DNA from: Coniferiporia sulphurascens
Lineage: Eukaryota > Basidiomycota > Agaricomycetes > Hymenochaetales > Hymenochaetaceae
NCBI GenBank assembly: GCA_002794785.1
Contig: NBBA01000011.1
Location: 1,612,001-1,676,000 of the forward strand
DNA: 64,000 nt
Reading direction: 5' to 3'
How positions within the stretch are numbered: position 1 is the first letter of the stretch; the number at the start of each line of letters is the position of its first letter. The position numbers and the translations under genes are program-made. The notes under the pieces were generated by a model, which worked only from the letters and a program-made list of their open reading frames with translations, had not been told where the DNA came from and did not search any database. This document shows, piece by piece, positions 48,419-59,622 of this stretch.

Positions 48419-49087
48419 GATACAGGTAGAGTTTTCTTTGGCTATCAAACGAAGGACGAAGAAAATGCGCGCGTGCGCTTGTGTAGCGGTAGACCTTCTC
48501 TTTCAATCCCTTATATGACTTATCATTCAACGCTCTTTAATTTACGTCGCTTTCTCTCTGCTTCCTCGCTGCTCTCTCACTGCTTTCTTTCTGCTTTCTG
48601 ATGTTGTTGTATGTTCATGACGGAGCTCCTGCATTCAAACAACACGTGAACTTATGTCCTTCATGCTGCTACGTCTCCCACAACCATGCATTCACTTTCC
48701 ACAATGTTATATATTCCGTGTGTTCTATCTTCCATCTTGTACACCCCTTCATATGGCGCACGTACGAAGATTCCATTAATGAAACGAAATCATACGCAAA
48801 GTTGTATCCGAAAAAACCTAAGTGCTTCAAACTGTCCACACGTCCGAACCAATGACTACCTCGGTCACTTCTTGATTCTAATAATGAACTGCGTAAGGTA
48901 CACTGGACATGGACAACTAGAGAAAGATGAGGTATAATTTAGAGGCGCTGGGTATTGACAGCTGTTAAAAGTGAGAGGGGGGGGAGTGAACGAAACAGTC
49001 CAAGGCTCCAAAGCCGTGCGTCCACAGTAGAGGTAACGAAAACAGAGGAGGTAAGGGAATACAAGGTATGTTGACGCGACCAGCCTC
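48419..49087. other. Convergent 3' intergenic region
   Basis: T/C-rich 3'-UTR-like sequence between convergent genes. No gene recognised. Confidence 0.5.
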
Positions 49088-51780
49088 TCACATAATCACA
49101 CACTCCTTCTCCTCCAGCTTCTGCCCCTGGATTCCCATGTCCGCAAACGTATTATACTTTGTACTCGACGCTGCACTTGGTGTGGGGCTCGCCACCGCCG
49201 AAGGCGCTGGTGCGCCGTTAGGAGGGGGCAGGCTTGCTGCGTCAGGCTTCGGGGAGCCGTACCCACGCGGCGGTGTCTGTGCACCTGTACTAGAGGGAAT
49301 CCGGGCGCCGCCTCGGCCTGGACGTGTCGCCTGTAGCTTGGGCGAGCTCATACGCGGGGAGCCAGTGGAAACGGAGCCACCATCACTGAGCGAGTAACGC
49401 TGACGTTCGGGGAATGCAAGAGCGGGACCACCTGTTGGAGGCTGTGCAGGGTGTGGTTGTTGCTGAGTAGGCTGGGCGCCGGGCGGCTGCTGCGGCCGTT
49501 GCGGGTACGGCTGTTGCTGTTGAAGCTGTTGTTGTGCAGGCACGGACGGAGCCTGCTGAGGGTTATTCTGACCGGAAGTTGGAAGTGGAGGATGTCCCTG
49601 ATGCTCCGCACTTACACCATGTGCATGCGAGTTGCGCCGGATGACCTCGACGACATGCTTTGCATCTGGCCTCTGGAGTCCGTTCGGTCGTGGTGCACCG
49701 GCACCGACGGCATCTGAGCGCTGCTTTGCTTGGGTACGCTTCCGCACGAGCTTGTTCTCCGTGAGCGTATCATGCTCCTGGCGAGATAGCGCTTGCGTGG
49801 AGGATTGAGATAGCGCAGCAATACGTTGAGTGGCATCCGCACTTCCGTGTGATGCAGCCTGAAAATGGTAGGAACCGTTTAATAAAAAGTAAAATTGACA
49901 AAAATGGCGAATTTTTTTACCTTCTCGTACCATACCATCGCCTTTTGCAAGTCCTTTGGCGTGCCAATACCGACCTCCAAGTAATAGCCCATCGCAAACT
50001 CAGCACTCGAAAGGCCTTTGCGCGCCGCCTTCTCTGCGAATGTAAATGCAAGCGATTCGTCCCTAGCAAAGCCGCCCTCCGCGACACCCTCTGCACCGCA
50101 CAAGAACCATTTACTGAGCGCCATGTCTGCCTCAGCCTCGCCTTGCTGGCTCGCAAAGCTATAATACTGCACACTCAACAGCGGGTCGAACGGGAACGGT
50201 GCTTCCGCGAACTCGTACGCATGTCCGAGCTTGTACTGAGCGGGCGCAAAATGTAGGTAGGCTGCACGTTCGAGGTGTCGACGCGCCTCGAGTGGAGCGG
50301 ACGAGCCTGCAGGAATATATGGCGCAAAGACGGATGGAGGAAGTGTGGTGGCTAGCGACTTGAAGTCATCCAGGAGGAGCAGCGCATACACGTACGCAGG
50401 CTGAGGAGCAGCGACGCTCGCAAGTGTGGCCGCGCGGCTGAGGAGTGGTATCGCTTGCTGCGGATTTGCGGGAAGGCCAATTTGGCCGAGAAGATGCGCC
50501 ATGCCGAGGCGGTACGTACAGCTTTCATCACTAGCTTTGGCGCCGCGTTCGAAGCACTCGCGCGCGTGCGTGGCATCACCAAATGTTTCATAGTCACGAC
50601 CGAGCCGGAACCAAGCGGCGTGGTGGCCTCCGCGCGCAGCAGCCTCAAATTCACGGAAAGCGGCGCGCTGGTTCTGTGCTATGTACGTTGGGAATGAGCC
50701 TGCGGCAGTGAGCGTGGCACGCATATACAGTGCCTCGGCTGCGGGTGGCGAAAGCTTTTGTCCGGGTACGGGTGCAGCCGGCACGATGGTAAGGAGGAGT
50801 GGCACAGCGGAATCGGCGAGGCGCTGCAGGGCCCCGTCTACGATGTGAGCGGGACCGGTTTGTAAATCTGTGCCTGCAGACGCGCCGGTGCTCGCAGATG
50901 TACCCTGAGCTGCAGCACTCGCGCGATTCACAAGGAGTAATACATCGCGAATCCACGCGACTTTACTAGGGAGATCGGCGTTAGGGGATTGCATCGAAGG
51001 AAGTGCGGACTGAAGTGAGGATACGGTGGGAAGCGGCGCAGTAAGTGAGGGAGGACCACCGGTACGCGGAGGAGACGGGGGAGGTGCCGCCCTTGATGAA
51101 CCAAGGGAAAGGGGCTCGGTAGAAAATTGGAGCATCGGGAGCGCCGAGGAGGCGTAAGAATTGAAGTCTGGCTGAGGACCCGATGCGCTAGGGACTCTAC
51201 CCCCCTGTGTGTACGAGTTTGCCGGTACTGATGACGGACCTCCTGGGGCGTACTGTGGAATCTGTTCTGGAGACACCGTCCTGAATGGCATGGCCGGACT
51301 CGGCTGGTAGCCTCCAGCCATAGTCATGCCGCCGTCTGGCCGGAAATGGGCCATTGGCAACGACGGAAAGCCTGCGCCAGGGGGAGGAGGGGCCGACATA
51401 TATGGTTGGGTTCCAGGAACTATGAATCCCGGGGCTGGGTTCACTGCGTACGGAGGGCCCGGTTGGGGCGTGACTCGGTGTGCGGTGTTGTATGCTGTCT
51501 GCTCGTTGAGCGTACGGTCCATCTGGAGAAGAAATCAACATGAATCGGAGTTGATCCGGCGATGACAAGCACGCACATCTGCTGGTAAATCGGGATTAAG
51601 ACGCTGTGGGCGCGGGGCGACGAGCGGGTCGGCGAGATGCGGTAGCTGGACGTCGTCGATGTCTGGCCGGAAGTTGGGCGGCAAGGGAGGGATCGGGGGC
51701 GGAATGTCCCTGGTTTTGTCGTTGGCGTTGACACTGTATGGCCTGGGGGGGACAGGAGGAAGAGAGTGACCTAAAGACAT
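49088..51780 (-). CDS. SKT5: Sel1-repeat chitin synthase activator (Skt5/Chs4-like) with CaaX box
   Basis: Regulatory subunit that recruits and activates chitin synthase III at sites of wall growth in yeast (Skt5/Chs4); the role here is by homology. Exons: 51,780-51,577, 51,522-49,921, 49,858-49,088, with consistent phases and 857 residues. The N-terminal third is Pro/Ser/Gly-rich and disordered. The middle holds tandem Sel1-type repeats (AAFREFEAAARGGHHAAWFR, ARECFERGAKASDESCTYRL, ARRHLERAAYLHFAPAQYKL, LAFTFAEKAARKGLSSAEFA, LQKAMVWYEK followed across the intron by AASHGSADATQRI). The tail is Gln/Pro-rich and ends in CVIM, a farnesylation-type CaaX box, as known for Skt5. A further 48-nt GT-AG interval inside exon 3 (49,615-49,568) is in frame and could be optionally spliced. 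Transcribed divergently from DSK2 across an 845-bp gap. Confidence 0.9.
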
Positions 51781-52624
51781 GAGGGCTTTTTGTTGTTGTC
51801 GACATTCGCGGCAGCGAGCAGGCGCTTTAAGGGACGGAGATATATTCCCACGCCTGCTTAAATGCTGTTCGCCGCTGAAAGCCGTGTGCGCCCATCGAGA
51901 ACGGCTCTCGAGACGAATATCGTCACAACTGAAGCGTTCATCACCTCTTCTTATTGTTAATTTGATTAGCGAGCCTCGATGATCAAAACCCTCCGCGTAT
52001 TTGTAGCGCAGCGCCCTGGCTTGCATTTTAAACATATTTACAGTCTTGCCGTTGCAGTGCTTCGTGTCGGCAGCGAGCATGTCTGGTAAATTTTTGAGGG
52101 ACGATCACAGAAATATAGTGCCTTAGCCCTCGCTAGATCGGATACAGTAGTGATCGTACTCGCTTATGGTGGATTCAAGGGCCACCAGCCCATTGCCCAC
52201 TACAGTAGCAGAAATAGAAACCACTTCGGATGCGAGAGTTCGACCTGCGCGGAATGATTGCTTACAATGCGTGGCCGTTAACTCAACCCTCAAAGTGCCG
52301 GATGCAGAAGATGAGCCGACTTTCGGAGAGGACTACACGAATATTGTCAACTGCCTTGATCTGACCGGCTTTCCAAGTCCAGGCGAGATATAACGGCAAG
52401 TAAAATGGTGGTCTCAAAAGTGCCGTATACCTTGGTAAGCAGCTCGGAGTGCCGTCGTGCCGATGCTGAGGCTGGGGCGACTGGTAGCTGTGCGGACGTG
52501 GAAGGAGGATGAGGCTGTTACTCTTAGTACTTCGGCCTCATCATCGTCACCGATGCGCCACACCCAACTGGGACGCACCCCGACCGCGTCTTACCACTCG
52601 TCTTCATCTCGTCCTCTCACCATC
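51781..52624. promoter_or_regulatory. Divergent promoter region of SKT5-like and DSK2
   Basis: The 844 nt between the two divergent start codons. It contains a 75-codon plus-strand ORF (52,166-52,393) without known domain, which I do not call a gene. A pyrimidine-rich block (CGTCTTCATCTCGTCCTCTC) directly precedes the DSK2 ATG. Confidence 0.5.
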
Positions 52625-54296
52625 ATGGCCGACTCAACACCTTCCTCCAGTGCATCATCCTCAGAAATACAAATAAATATAAAGGGTGCGCCCGTCGCAA
52701 TTTCTTGCACGGTTGTGTCCCATTAGCTAACTTGTGCTCAATTCATGCATTCGGATCTCCCCGCGCCTTCGACTCGTATCTCGCGCTACCCTTTATCGGA
52801 CTTGCATTTATGATTTGGTCGACCGTTGCTTTTGGACGGAAATGAATTGTATTTAGGGCCGAATGAGCTGAAGTTGCAGATCAGTATCGCGCTCGACAAG
52901 ACGGTCGCCGAGCTCAAGCAGGCCATCGCCGCCAAGTCCGACGTCGAGGCCGACCGCCAACGACTCATCTACAGTGGTGAGTGTACTGCTTGTATCTATA
53001 TAGGACACTACTAACAGACGCAATAGGTCGAGTGCTTAAAGTACGTCTCTCCCGCCTGGCCGCTCATGGCACCTGGTCTCATCTCATCACTGTATCTATA
53101 AGGATGACGACCCGCTGTCGACGTACAAGATTCAATCTGCACATACCATCCACATGGTGAAGGGGGCTGCGCGTCCCGGTGGCACTTCTGCAGGCTCGTC
53201 GGGCGCAGGCGCCGCCCCACAGCAGCTCCCTACGATGCAGGCTGGACAGAACCCGAGCGACCCACTCACATTGCTTAACGGGCCCATGGGCCACGGTGTC
53301 CTCGCTGGCTTCAACCCTTTCGCGGACATGGGACTCAACCAGAACGACCCGAACATGGTACGCCCCTACGAGTGTACACGTATGCGCGATGGTAATGCAG
53401 TGCTGACGCTCCGAGTAGATGCAGGGTATGATGGAGAACCCAGCGTTCTTACAGCAAATGAGCGGTCTCATGTCAAACCCCGCTGTCCTCGATCAGATTA
53501 TCGCGTCTAACCCTCAGCTCGCTGCGATGGGCCCACAAGTGCGCCAAGTTATGCAGAGTGATGCGTTCCGCCAGATGATGTAGGTCTCCACCCGCTTCGA
53601 TTCAACTCTATCTTGAATTCACCACCTATTGCTTCTACGATCAGTTCGAACCCTCAGGCGCTTCAGTCGATGCTTCGCATGTCCGCGCTTATGCGCGAGT
53701 CGGGCATGGGACCGGCTGCAGGTCCAGGCGGCTTCGGCGGACTCGGCATGGGCGCCAGTCCGTTTGGCGGTGGCACTGCTGCGGGCGGCTTCCCCGCTCC
53801 CGGCGTTCCATCTTACGCTCAGGGTCAGACACCGCCTCAAACACAAACTTCAACTTTACCAGGCGGCACTCCGGCAACAGCACCGTCCGCACCCGGGTCG
53901 CCCGGAGCAGCTCCAGATGCCCAGCAGAACCCGTACGCGGCACTTGCGGGCTTGTTCGGTTCGATGCCGCCGCCGCCCGCAGGTGGAGGCGCTTCACCGT
54001 TTGGGATGGTTGACCCTGCGCTCGTACAACAGCTGCTCGGGGGGTTCGGCGGAGCCGCACCCAGTCCTGGTGCCGCTGCCTCGCCCTTTGGCGCGTTCGG
54101 GGGCTTAGGCGGAGCGGGCGGGGCACCAGCAGCGCCCGCAGACACCCGCAGTCCGGAGGAGCGCTTCTCGGTGCAGCTTGGACAATTGCAGGACATGGGC
54201 TTCACGAACGCAGCACAAAATGTACGTGCCCTGCTCGCTACAGGCGGGAACGTACATGCCGCGATTGAGTACATCCTTGGTGGCGGCGGCGTGTAG
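52625..54296 (+). CDS. DSK2: Ubiquilin / Dsk2 proteasome shuttle factor
   Basis: Carries ubiquitinated proteins to the proteasome in cytosol and nucleus: the UBL domain docks on the proteasome and the UBA domain binds ubiquitin. Six exons: 52,625-52,685, 52,857-52,976, 53,027-53,040 (a 14-nt microexon), 53,103-53,357, 53,419-53,579, 53,645-54,296. Phases agree, giving 420 residues. UBL at about 15-88 (INIKGPNELKLQISIALDKT, LIYSGRVLKDDDPLSTYKIQ, HTIHMVKG). One STI1-type region from about 151 (MQGMMENPAFLQQMSGLMSN, AFRQMMISNPQALQSMLRM). Then a Gly/Pro/Ala-rich linker and a C-terminal UBA of about 42 residues (RFSVQLGQLQDMGFTNAAQN, ending ATGGNVHAAIEYILGGGGV). Domain order and length are those of fungal Dsk2. 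No defect seen. Confidence 0.95.
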
Positions 54297-55143
54297 ATGT
54301 GTGTGCATCGAAAGGCGGGAGGCAATAGACTTGTGAGTAGTAATTTGCTTGTTTTTTTAAGGCGTGGAAGCAGGTCGTGTCTTGTATGCGTTCGTAGCCG
54401 TCTGTGCACATAGATATGGAGCGGTTGAACATATCCTTTATGTACAGTACTTAGTACACCTCCGTACGCCGATTCGGATAGGAATAAACGGAATCAAACC
54501 TCGTCTGCTCTTACTCGCGCTTGCCTTCCTCCAAAGACAGCACACACTCTTCGGAACCGGTCTTCGTCGACTCAGTCTCTCTTGTTACGCGCACCCTGAA
54601 GAAAGGGAGGGCCTCGCTAGTAAATTACGTACCATATTTATTGTACTGTGCCTCATTCAGTAACAGGAGGGACATCTGAGATTCATGACAACTGCACGTC
54701 TTAAGACTCTCAACTACTCGAAAGTATTCAGCGACGACAACAAACGTCGGATTAATAAAATGCCTTGAACTAAAAAACGCCAATGCCAAACCGTTTCCTT
54801 GTGTGCAAGGTATTGCATATATACTAAGAGAATGTGCGGTAACTGGCAAAATCCAGCTGTAAACTTCATTGGATAATCCTGTGAGAGTAAAGACAGACTA
54901 ATGGTCTCTGACCTTGGGTAGGTATATACAAAGGAGTGTGTAGTTAGGCGCGACCTGGCCGTGAATAAGTAGAAAGCATACTCATAATAGATAAAAGGAG
55001 CGTCGCGAACGTTAGAAACGTGTGAATGACTTGAAAGGAGTGTGTATGTTGAGGTAAGTGTAAGTGTGAATGAGATAAAAAAAGATAATGCAGCTTTCCG
55101 TTCATTAAGGAGGAGTAATGTGAATAGAAGACCTCCGCTTGGC
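54297..55143. other. Convergent 3' intergenic region
   Basis: No gene recognised between the convergent stops of DSK2 and HPDK protein B. Confidence 0.5.
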
Positions 55144-57033
55144 TCATATAAGGCTGGTTAGCACCTTTGACACTATGTCAGCTCCCGCACTGACATGCTC
55201 GTACTCTATGGGGTCCACGACACGGCCGAGTACGCGCACCGCAAACTTGTCTGGGTGCCAGCGCAAGAGTTCTTCCTTCACCACGCGCTTCCGAGTCGCT
55301 GTGGTACGATCTTCATGAAACAGGAACGCAGAAATGCCCTCCGCAGTGATGTCTTCTGGAACATTGGGCACTATGAGCATGGGCCAGGGGACGTTGGCGA
55401 AGCCGGTCGCGGTGGTTTCCGTTAAAGGAGAGGACAGACGTGCCCAGAGACGCTCGTAGCGCGCGAAGAGCGCCTTGAGGGGATCGCATTGAGGCTCAGG
55501 TCCAGGGGCGGGAACACGCGGGGGGAAATAGGGTTGAGGTGTCGCATTCTGACCGAAAAAGCTGCTGCCATCGAAGTGGTTTGTGCCTTTAAACTGGGAG
55601 CTACTTGCGCCCGCCGCGGGGTAAGGGTTATACTTTGCGTACCGTCTTCTTGAAGTGCGATCTGGGCCGCTGCTCCCCTGGCCAGAAGACTCAGGATGAC
55701 CATTGGGCCAATGTCTATGCTTTCCTTCTGCGTTGCGTTTTATTTCTTCCATGAAGATTTTGTGTTTGCGTTCGCGTTCCCTGGCTTCTTCTTCTTTCGC
55801 AGCCTGTTCTTTTGCAGCTTCCGCTGCACGGCGAGCCTCGCTCCTTATGCGGTCCCGTTCCCGTCCCTCCTTCCTGATTCGTGCTCGCCGCTCCAGCTCG
55901 ATATCTAAATCCCTAAGGATCTTGGCGACCCTGGCCTTTCTCTCTGCCTCTCTCTCCGCCTCATCGGCCTCTTCTGACTTGGGCACGGGAACTCCTCCGG
56001 TAGCTTGGCTCTTACCCTTCGGAGACTGTGAGTTGTCAGTTCGAGTTGATTCCTCTCCAGCGTCTGCGCGTGCCCCCTCTTTCTTGCGAGGACTATCCTG
56101 TTTTTCCTGGCGACCCGACCTGCGAGATTTACTCTTTCCTTTACGTCCGGACTTGCGAGAATCGTTGGCCTTTTCTTGACTCCCAGACTTGCGATGTCGA
56201 CGCTTACTAGTCGCTCCCTGAGACGGGCTCGCTTGAGTAAAAACCCCAGGAGCGAAGGAGGGCCCCGGAAAATCATGTTGAGTGGTCTTGGGAGTATTGT
56301 TTCGTCCAGCCTCAACTTCATCAAGAGACGGGTCGCACATCGGGACATCGTCGGGTTCAGGGATATTAAAGGAGGAAGAATCGCGAGGAGTATGAACTAC
56401 AGAAGAATCATCAGCAGATTCCAGATCGTCCATGGAGGAATAAGAGGTCGAAGATGGGTACGGATCAGAAGATGGAGGTGCGTCAAACGGGCTCGGATAG
56501 GCGCCAGGGGCATTGGAGAAAGAGCCACTAGGCGTTAAAGTACTACGTCCATTGCTGCAGTCATTTTTGAATCCGTCGAACGGCGCGAAGTATGGTACGA
56601 AGTTTTCAACAATAAAGTTGAGTCCACGCTTGAGGGGGCTAAGTGGTCGAGGAGGACTCGCTTTCTCCGTCATTGGTATATCCTGCTGGAAGATATTCCT
56701 CGCAAATGGACCAGGCCTCCCGATACGGGGTGTCGAGAGACGCGCACGTTCCTGCGTACGCGACGGTGTTGGTGTGGTCGGCGGCGTCGCCCGCGACGCC
56801 TTACGGGCACATGGCGTGGTAGAACGTTCACGAGTCCCCTTGTGGGCGCTCCCGGCCGCCTTGGATTTCCTCGTTGGTTTGTACCGACACGTCTCGGCCC
56901 TTCCTGCGCGCGAGTTGAAGCGCTGCTGAAAAGCCTTCCCGCGCACCTTGCGGGCAATTTCCTCATTATCGAACAGAGAGTCCGTAGAGGAGACGGTGGA
57001 GATACTAGCGTGGAAAGTGAAACGGTTGGGCAT
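55144..57033 (-). CDS. HPDK-motif (J-like) C-terminal domain protein B
   Basis: Single-exon frame, 629 residues from the ATG at 57,033 (MPNRFTF). An ATG nine codons upstream is less likely because the paralog shares only the sequence from MPNRFTF on. Conserved with protein A: ARKVRGKAFQQRF, ERARLSTPRIGRPGPFARNI, KRGLNFIVENFVPYFAPFDG, GSFSNAPGAYPSPF, and the C-terminal domain (RYERLWARLSS, FANVPWPML, EDITAEGISAFLF, LLRWHPDKF with H593-K596, DIVSKVLTSLI). The middle has diverged almost completely: here it is Lys/Arg/Ser-rich (RKSGRKGKSKSRRSGRQ) followed by a charged coiled coil. Disordered middle, conserved ends: a pattern of an adaptor with two fixed contacts. Inverted relative to protein A with SKT5-like and DSK2 between them. 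Confidence 0.82.
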   Translation of the reverse strand: MPNRFTFHASISTVSSTDSLFDNEEIARKVRGKAFQQRFNSRAGRAETCRYKPTRKSKAAGSAHKGTRERSTTPCARKASRATPPTTPTPSRTQERARLSTPRIGRPGPFARNIFQQDIPMTEKASPPRPLSPLKRGLNFIVENFVPYFAPFDGFKNDCSNGRSTLTPSGSFSNAPGAYPSPFDAPPSSDPYPSSTSYSSMDDLESADDSSVVHTPRDSSSFNIPEPDDVPMCDPSLDEVEAGRNNTPKTTQHDFPGPSFAPGVFTQASPSQGATSKRRHRKSGSQEKANDSRKSGRKGKSKSRRSGRQEKQDSPRKKEGARADAGEESTRTDNSQSPKGKSQATGGVPVPKSEEADEAEREAERKARVAKILRDLDIELERRARIRKEGRERDRIRSEARRAAEAAKEQAAKEEEARERERKHKIFMEEIKRNAEGKHRHWPNGHPESSGQGSSGPDRTSRRRYAKYNPYPAAGASSSQFKGTNHFDGSSFFGQNATPQPYFPPRVPAPGPEPQCDPLKALFARYERLWARLSSPLTETTATGFANVPWPMLIVPNVPEDITAEGISAFLFHEDRTTATRKRVVKEELLRWHPDKFAVRVLGRVVDPIEYEHVSAGADIVSKVLTSLI

Positions 57034-57212
57034 AATGACGATTGTAGAGAATGTAGTCACTGGTAAGGTATAGTTTCAGTTTGAGGGGGAAGATAGTGGA
57101 GAAATGGAGGCTTGCCTTCTATATGAACAGCGAGAAAAAAAGGTACTTACGACCTGCTTAAGACTGAAATCCTAGCTTTGAGAGTCAACTTGCTTGTAGG
57201 GGGGAAGAGTTC

Positions 57213-57240
57213 TCACCCCGAGGGTGGTTTATATACCCTT
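57213..57240 (-). promoter_or_regulatory. TATA region of HPDK protein B gene
   Basis: The minus strand reads GGGTATATAAACCACCCTCG, with TATATAAA at 57,235-57,228, about 195 nt upstream of the start codon, followed by a C-rich block. The order TATA - CCACC(C)TCGG - C-rich block matches the promoter of protein A at 46,206, so the core promoter was duplicated with the gene. Confidence 0.5.
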
Positions 57241-58251
57241 CCGAACGAAAGCCACCAAGCCACCCCGCTCGTAGTAAGCGAATTGCTCATATGCATGTAT
57301 GTAAATAAACATATATACAAAGCAAGTGTAAACATACCCTTTACGGTCAGGCCCTGGACGTGCAAGTAAATCAGAACAAAGGAGAAGGGGACCTGCCATA
57401 TGAGGCAGGTGTAAACGATGAACCCTGGGGGAGACATTTTGCTCAGATAGGCGCGATGAGCACGAGGCAGTTAATCGATAGAAGTAGAGAGCCGAGTGTG
57501 AATAGGCAAGATATTGCCATAGGTCCAAGAAGTATTTGAATTTTTGATTGGTAGGGGAAAGGAGGCAGGACTACCGCCCGACCACTGCCAGTGCGACTCT
57601 CCCGGCGCGACTCGAAAGATTTCACTTTAAGATTTCCAAAGTTCCAGCTGGAACTTAAAAGGGCCACTGCCAGTTTGGTGGCCGAGGAAATTAACCGCAC
57701 AATCACGTGCTTGATTGAGGCTACCGTGACGTTACCTGGTTAGGGTGCAATGTGTCACGCCTCGCTTACCAGCGCGACCACCAGTGCCACAACGGCAGAA
57801 ACCTAATTCGACTGAGTCGACTCGGAGTCGGAAGTGTTTTGAACCTAATCTAGCATGGCACTACAGCCGGCGAAACTACGCTCCAGCCACATCCTTGTAT
57901 CGTGCTCGCAGGTTCCATACTGTGAATGCACTAAAGTGCCATTCTTTCAAGTACAGACTTTCCCTTCAGCTCAGGCGAGATCCGAGGTCAGCTCTTTCGG
58001 TATGTCGCCTTTACGGACACTGAAAGTCACAGGAACGTTCAAAGATTATGAAAATTGAATGATGTATCAGTCTTTGCAACACTCATGAAAAAACCCTTCT
58101 ATTACCATGGCAAGAGGTTCAATGTTTTATGCGTTTTCCTTAAAGCCCGTGATTATGTAAGCCATACTTCGGTCCGGAGGTCTACCAGAATGTCAGCTGC
58201 TATAGAGAAGACTGCACTCTCTCTTGTTAACCGCATCCATCGATACGAGAA
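57241..58251. other. Divergent upstream region, no gene recognised
   Basis: About 1 kb between HPDK protein B and the alcohol dehydrogenase gene, which diverge. Only short ORFs are present. Confidence 0.4.
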
Positions 58252-59622
58252 ATGGCGGAAACTGTTGCGGTACCACCAACGATGAAAGGTACGCGTCTAC
58301 TCGTTATTTCACTTCTGCCACTTATTTTCTCTTCGACAACAAACAGGTGTCTACCTACCCGGTGATCGGCGGTGTGAGATTCGCACAACTTCTGTCCCAA
58401 AACCGGGACCAGGCCAAGTCATTGTACAAACCCGTGCATCTGCACTCTGCGGGTCCGATCTGCGTTCAATATACCGTCCGAAAGTACATAAAACTGGCGC
58501 GGAAGGCTATCTCGGTGTCATCGCCGGTCACGAACCATGTGGAGTTATCGTACAGCGCGGAGAGGGCGTGTTGGACGTGTGAGTTAACATTAGGCGTGCG
58601 TATTAGAATGCATAGACACTCACGCTATCACCTATGGAATTTTCCCGATTTTAAGGTGGAAGGAAGGGACACGAGTAGTAGTTTACCACATTCAAGGATG
58701 CGGATCATGCCACCAGTGTAGACAAGGGCTTTACATCTCTTGCGAGGCCCCAGAGCGTAAAGCATACGGGTGGCAACGCGATGGTGGACATGGTGCTCAA
58801 TTTCGTTATTGTTTGTCTCCCTCCTGTCTAATGTTTTTGATGATTATCTAGGGGAGTATATCCTTGTCGACGTCCAATCACTCGTACATCTGCTGGAGCC
58901 ATTGACATATTTAGATGGAGCTATAATTGCCTGCGGCCTTGGAACAGCATATGCAGCCTGTTCTCGAGCTCAAGTATCGGGACGCGATCATGTGCTTATT
59001 ACCGGTCTTGGGCCCGTTGGGCTTGGGGTAGCTCTCCTTGCACAGAGAATGGGGGCAAAGGTCCTCGGTATCGAGTTTGACGCAGAGCGTGTAGCCTTTG
59101 CGCGTAAGCTTGGGATCGAGTCGTTTGAGTGCGTAAAGAGCGAGGAAGGCGATGAGAGTGGCGACGTTAGGGTCGTAGCAGCTTGGTCGGGCGGCGAAGG
59201 CGTGGACGTTGCCATCGATTGCAGTGGTGCCGCTTCCGCACGGCTCACTTGTCTAAAGGCAGCACGCGGATGGGGGCGAGTGGTATTTGTTGGTGAAGGC
59301 GGACAGGTCGCGTTCGATGTTTCGGATGTCGTAATTCACAAAAGCCTCTCGGTATTCGGAAGCTGGGTGTGTTCAATTGGACAGATGGAAGAACTCGTCG
59401 AGCGTCTTGTTTGGTGGGACTTACATCCCGAGGTATGTTAGTATCAGCTTCGAGTCCCCATTAAGCTAATATACGCAACCAATTCTATAGGTTACGGTCA
59501 CGAATACTTTCGGCATTAACAATGCGGCTGAGGCGTACAGCGTGTTCGATACCGGGAAGACAGGTAAATGCGCGATATTGTACCAGGGAGAGGAGCAAAT
59601 ATACCGTGCAATCTCGCAGTAG
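58252..59622 (+). CDS. Zinc-dependent medium-chain alcohol dehydrogenase
   Basis: Cytosolic NAD(P)-dependent oxidoreductase of the MDR superfamily (alcohol, polyol or threonine dehydrogenase-like). Five exons: 58,252-58,288, 58,347-58,578, 58,656-58,792, 58,852-59,432, 59,491-59,622. Phases agree, giving 372 residues, the usual length. Catalytic zinc ligand region: C47 in ASALCGSD and H74-E75 in AGHEPCG. The structural zinc site is complete, C105, C108, C111 and C119 in [16 protein letters not shown]. Rossmann motif GLGPVG at 187-192, with an acidic residue after beta-2 (VLGIEFD) favouring NAD over NADP. The substrate cannot be assigned. The start codon is well placed (GAAATGGCG) and belongs to a 12-codon first exon. 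Confidence 0.93.

Noticed and set aside
52166..52393. 75-codon ORF in the SKT5-DSK2 divergent promoter
   Set aside because: No domain or conserved motif visible; small enough to be chance. Left as part of the regulatory region.
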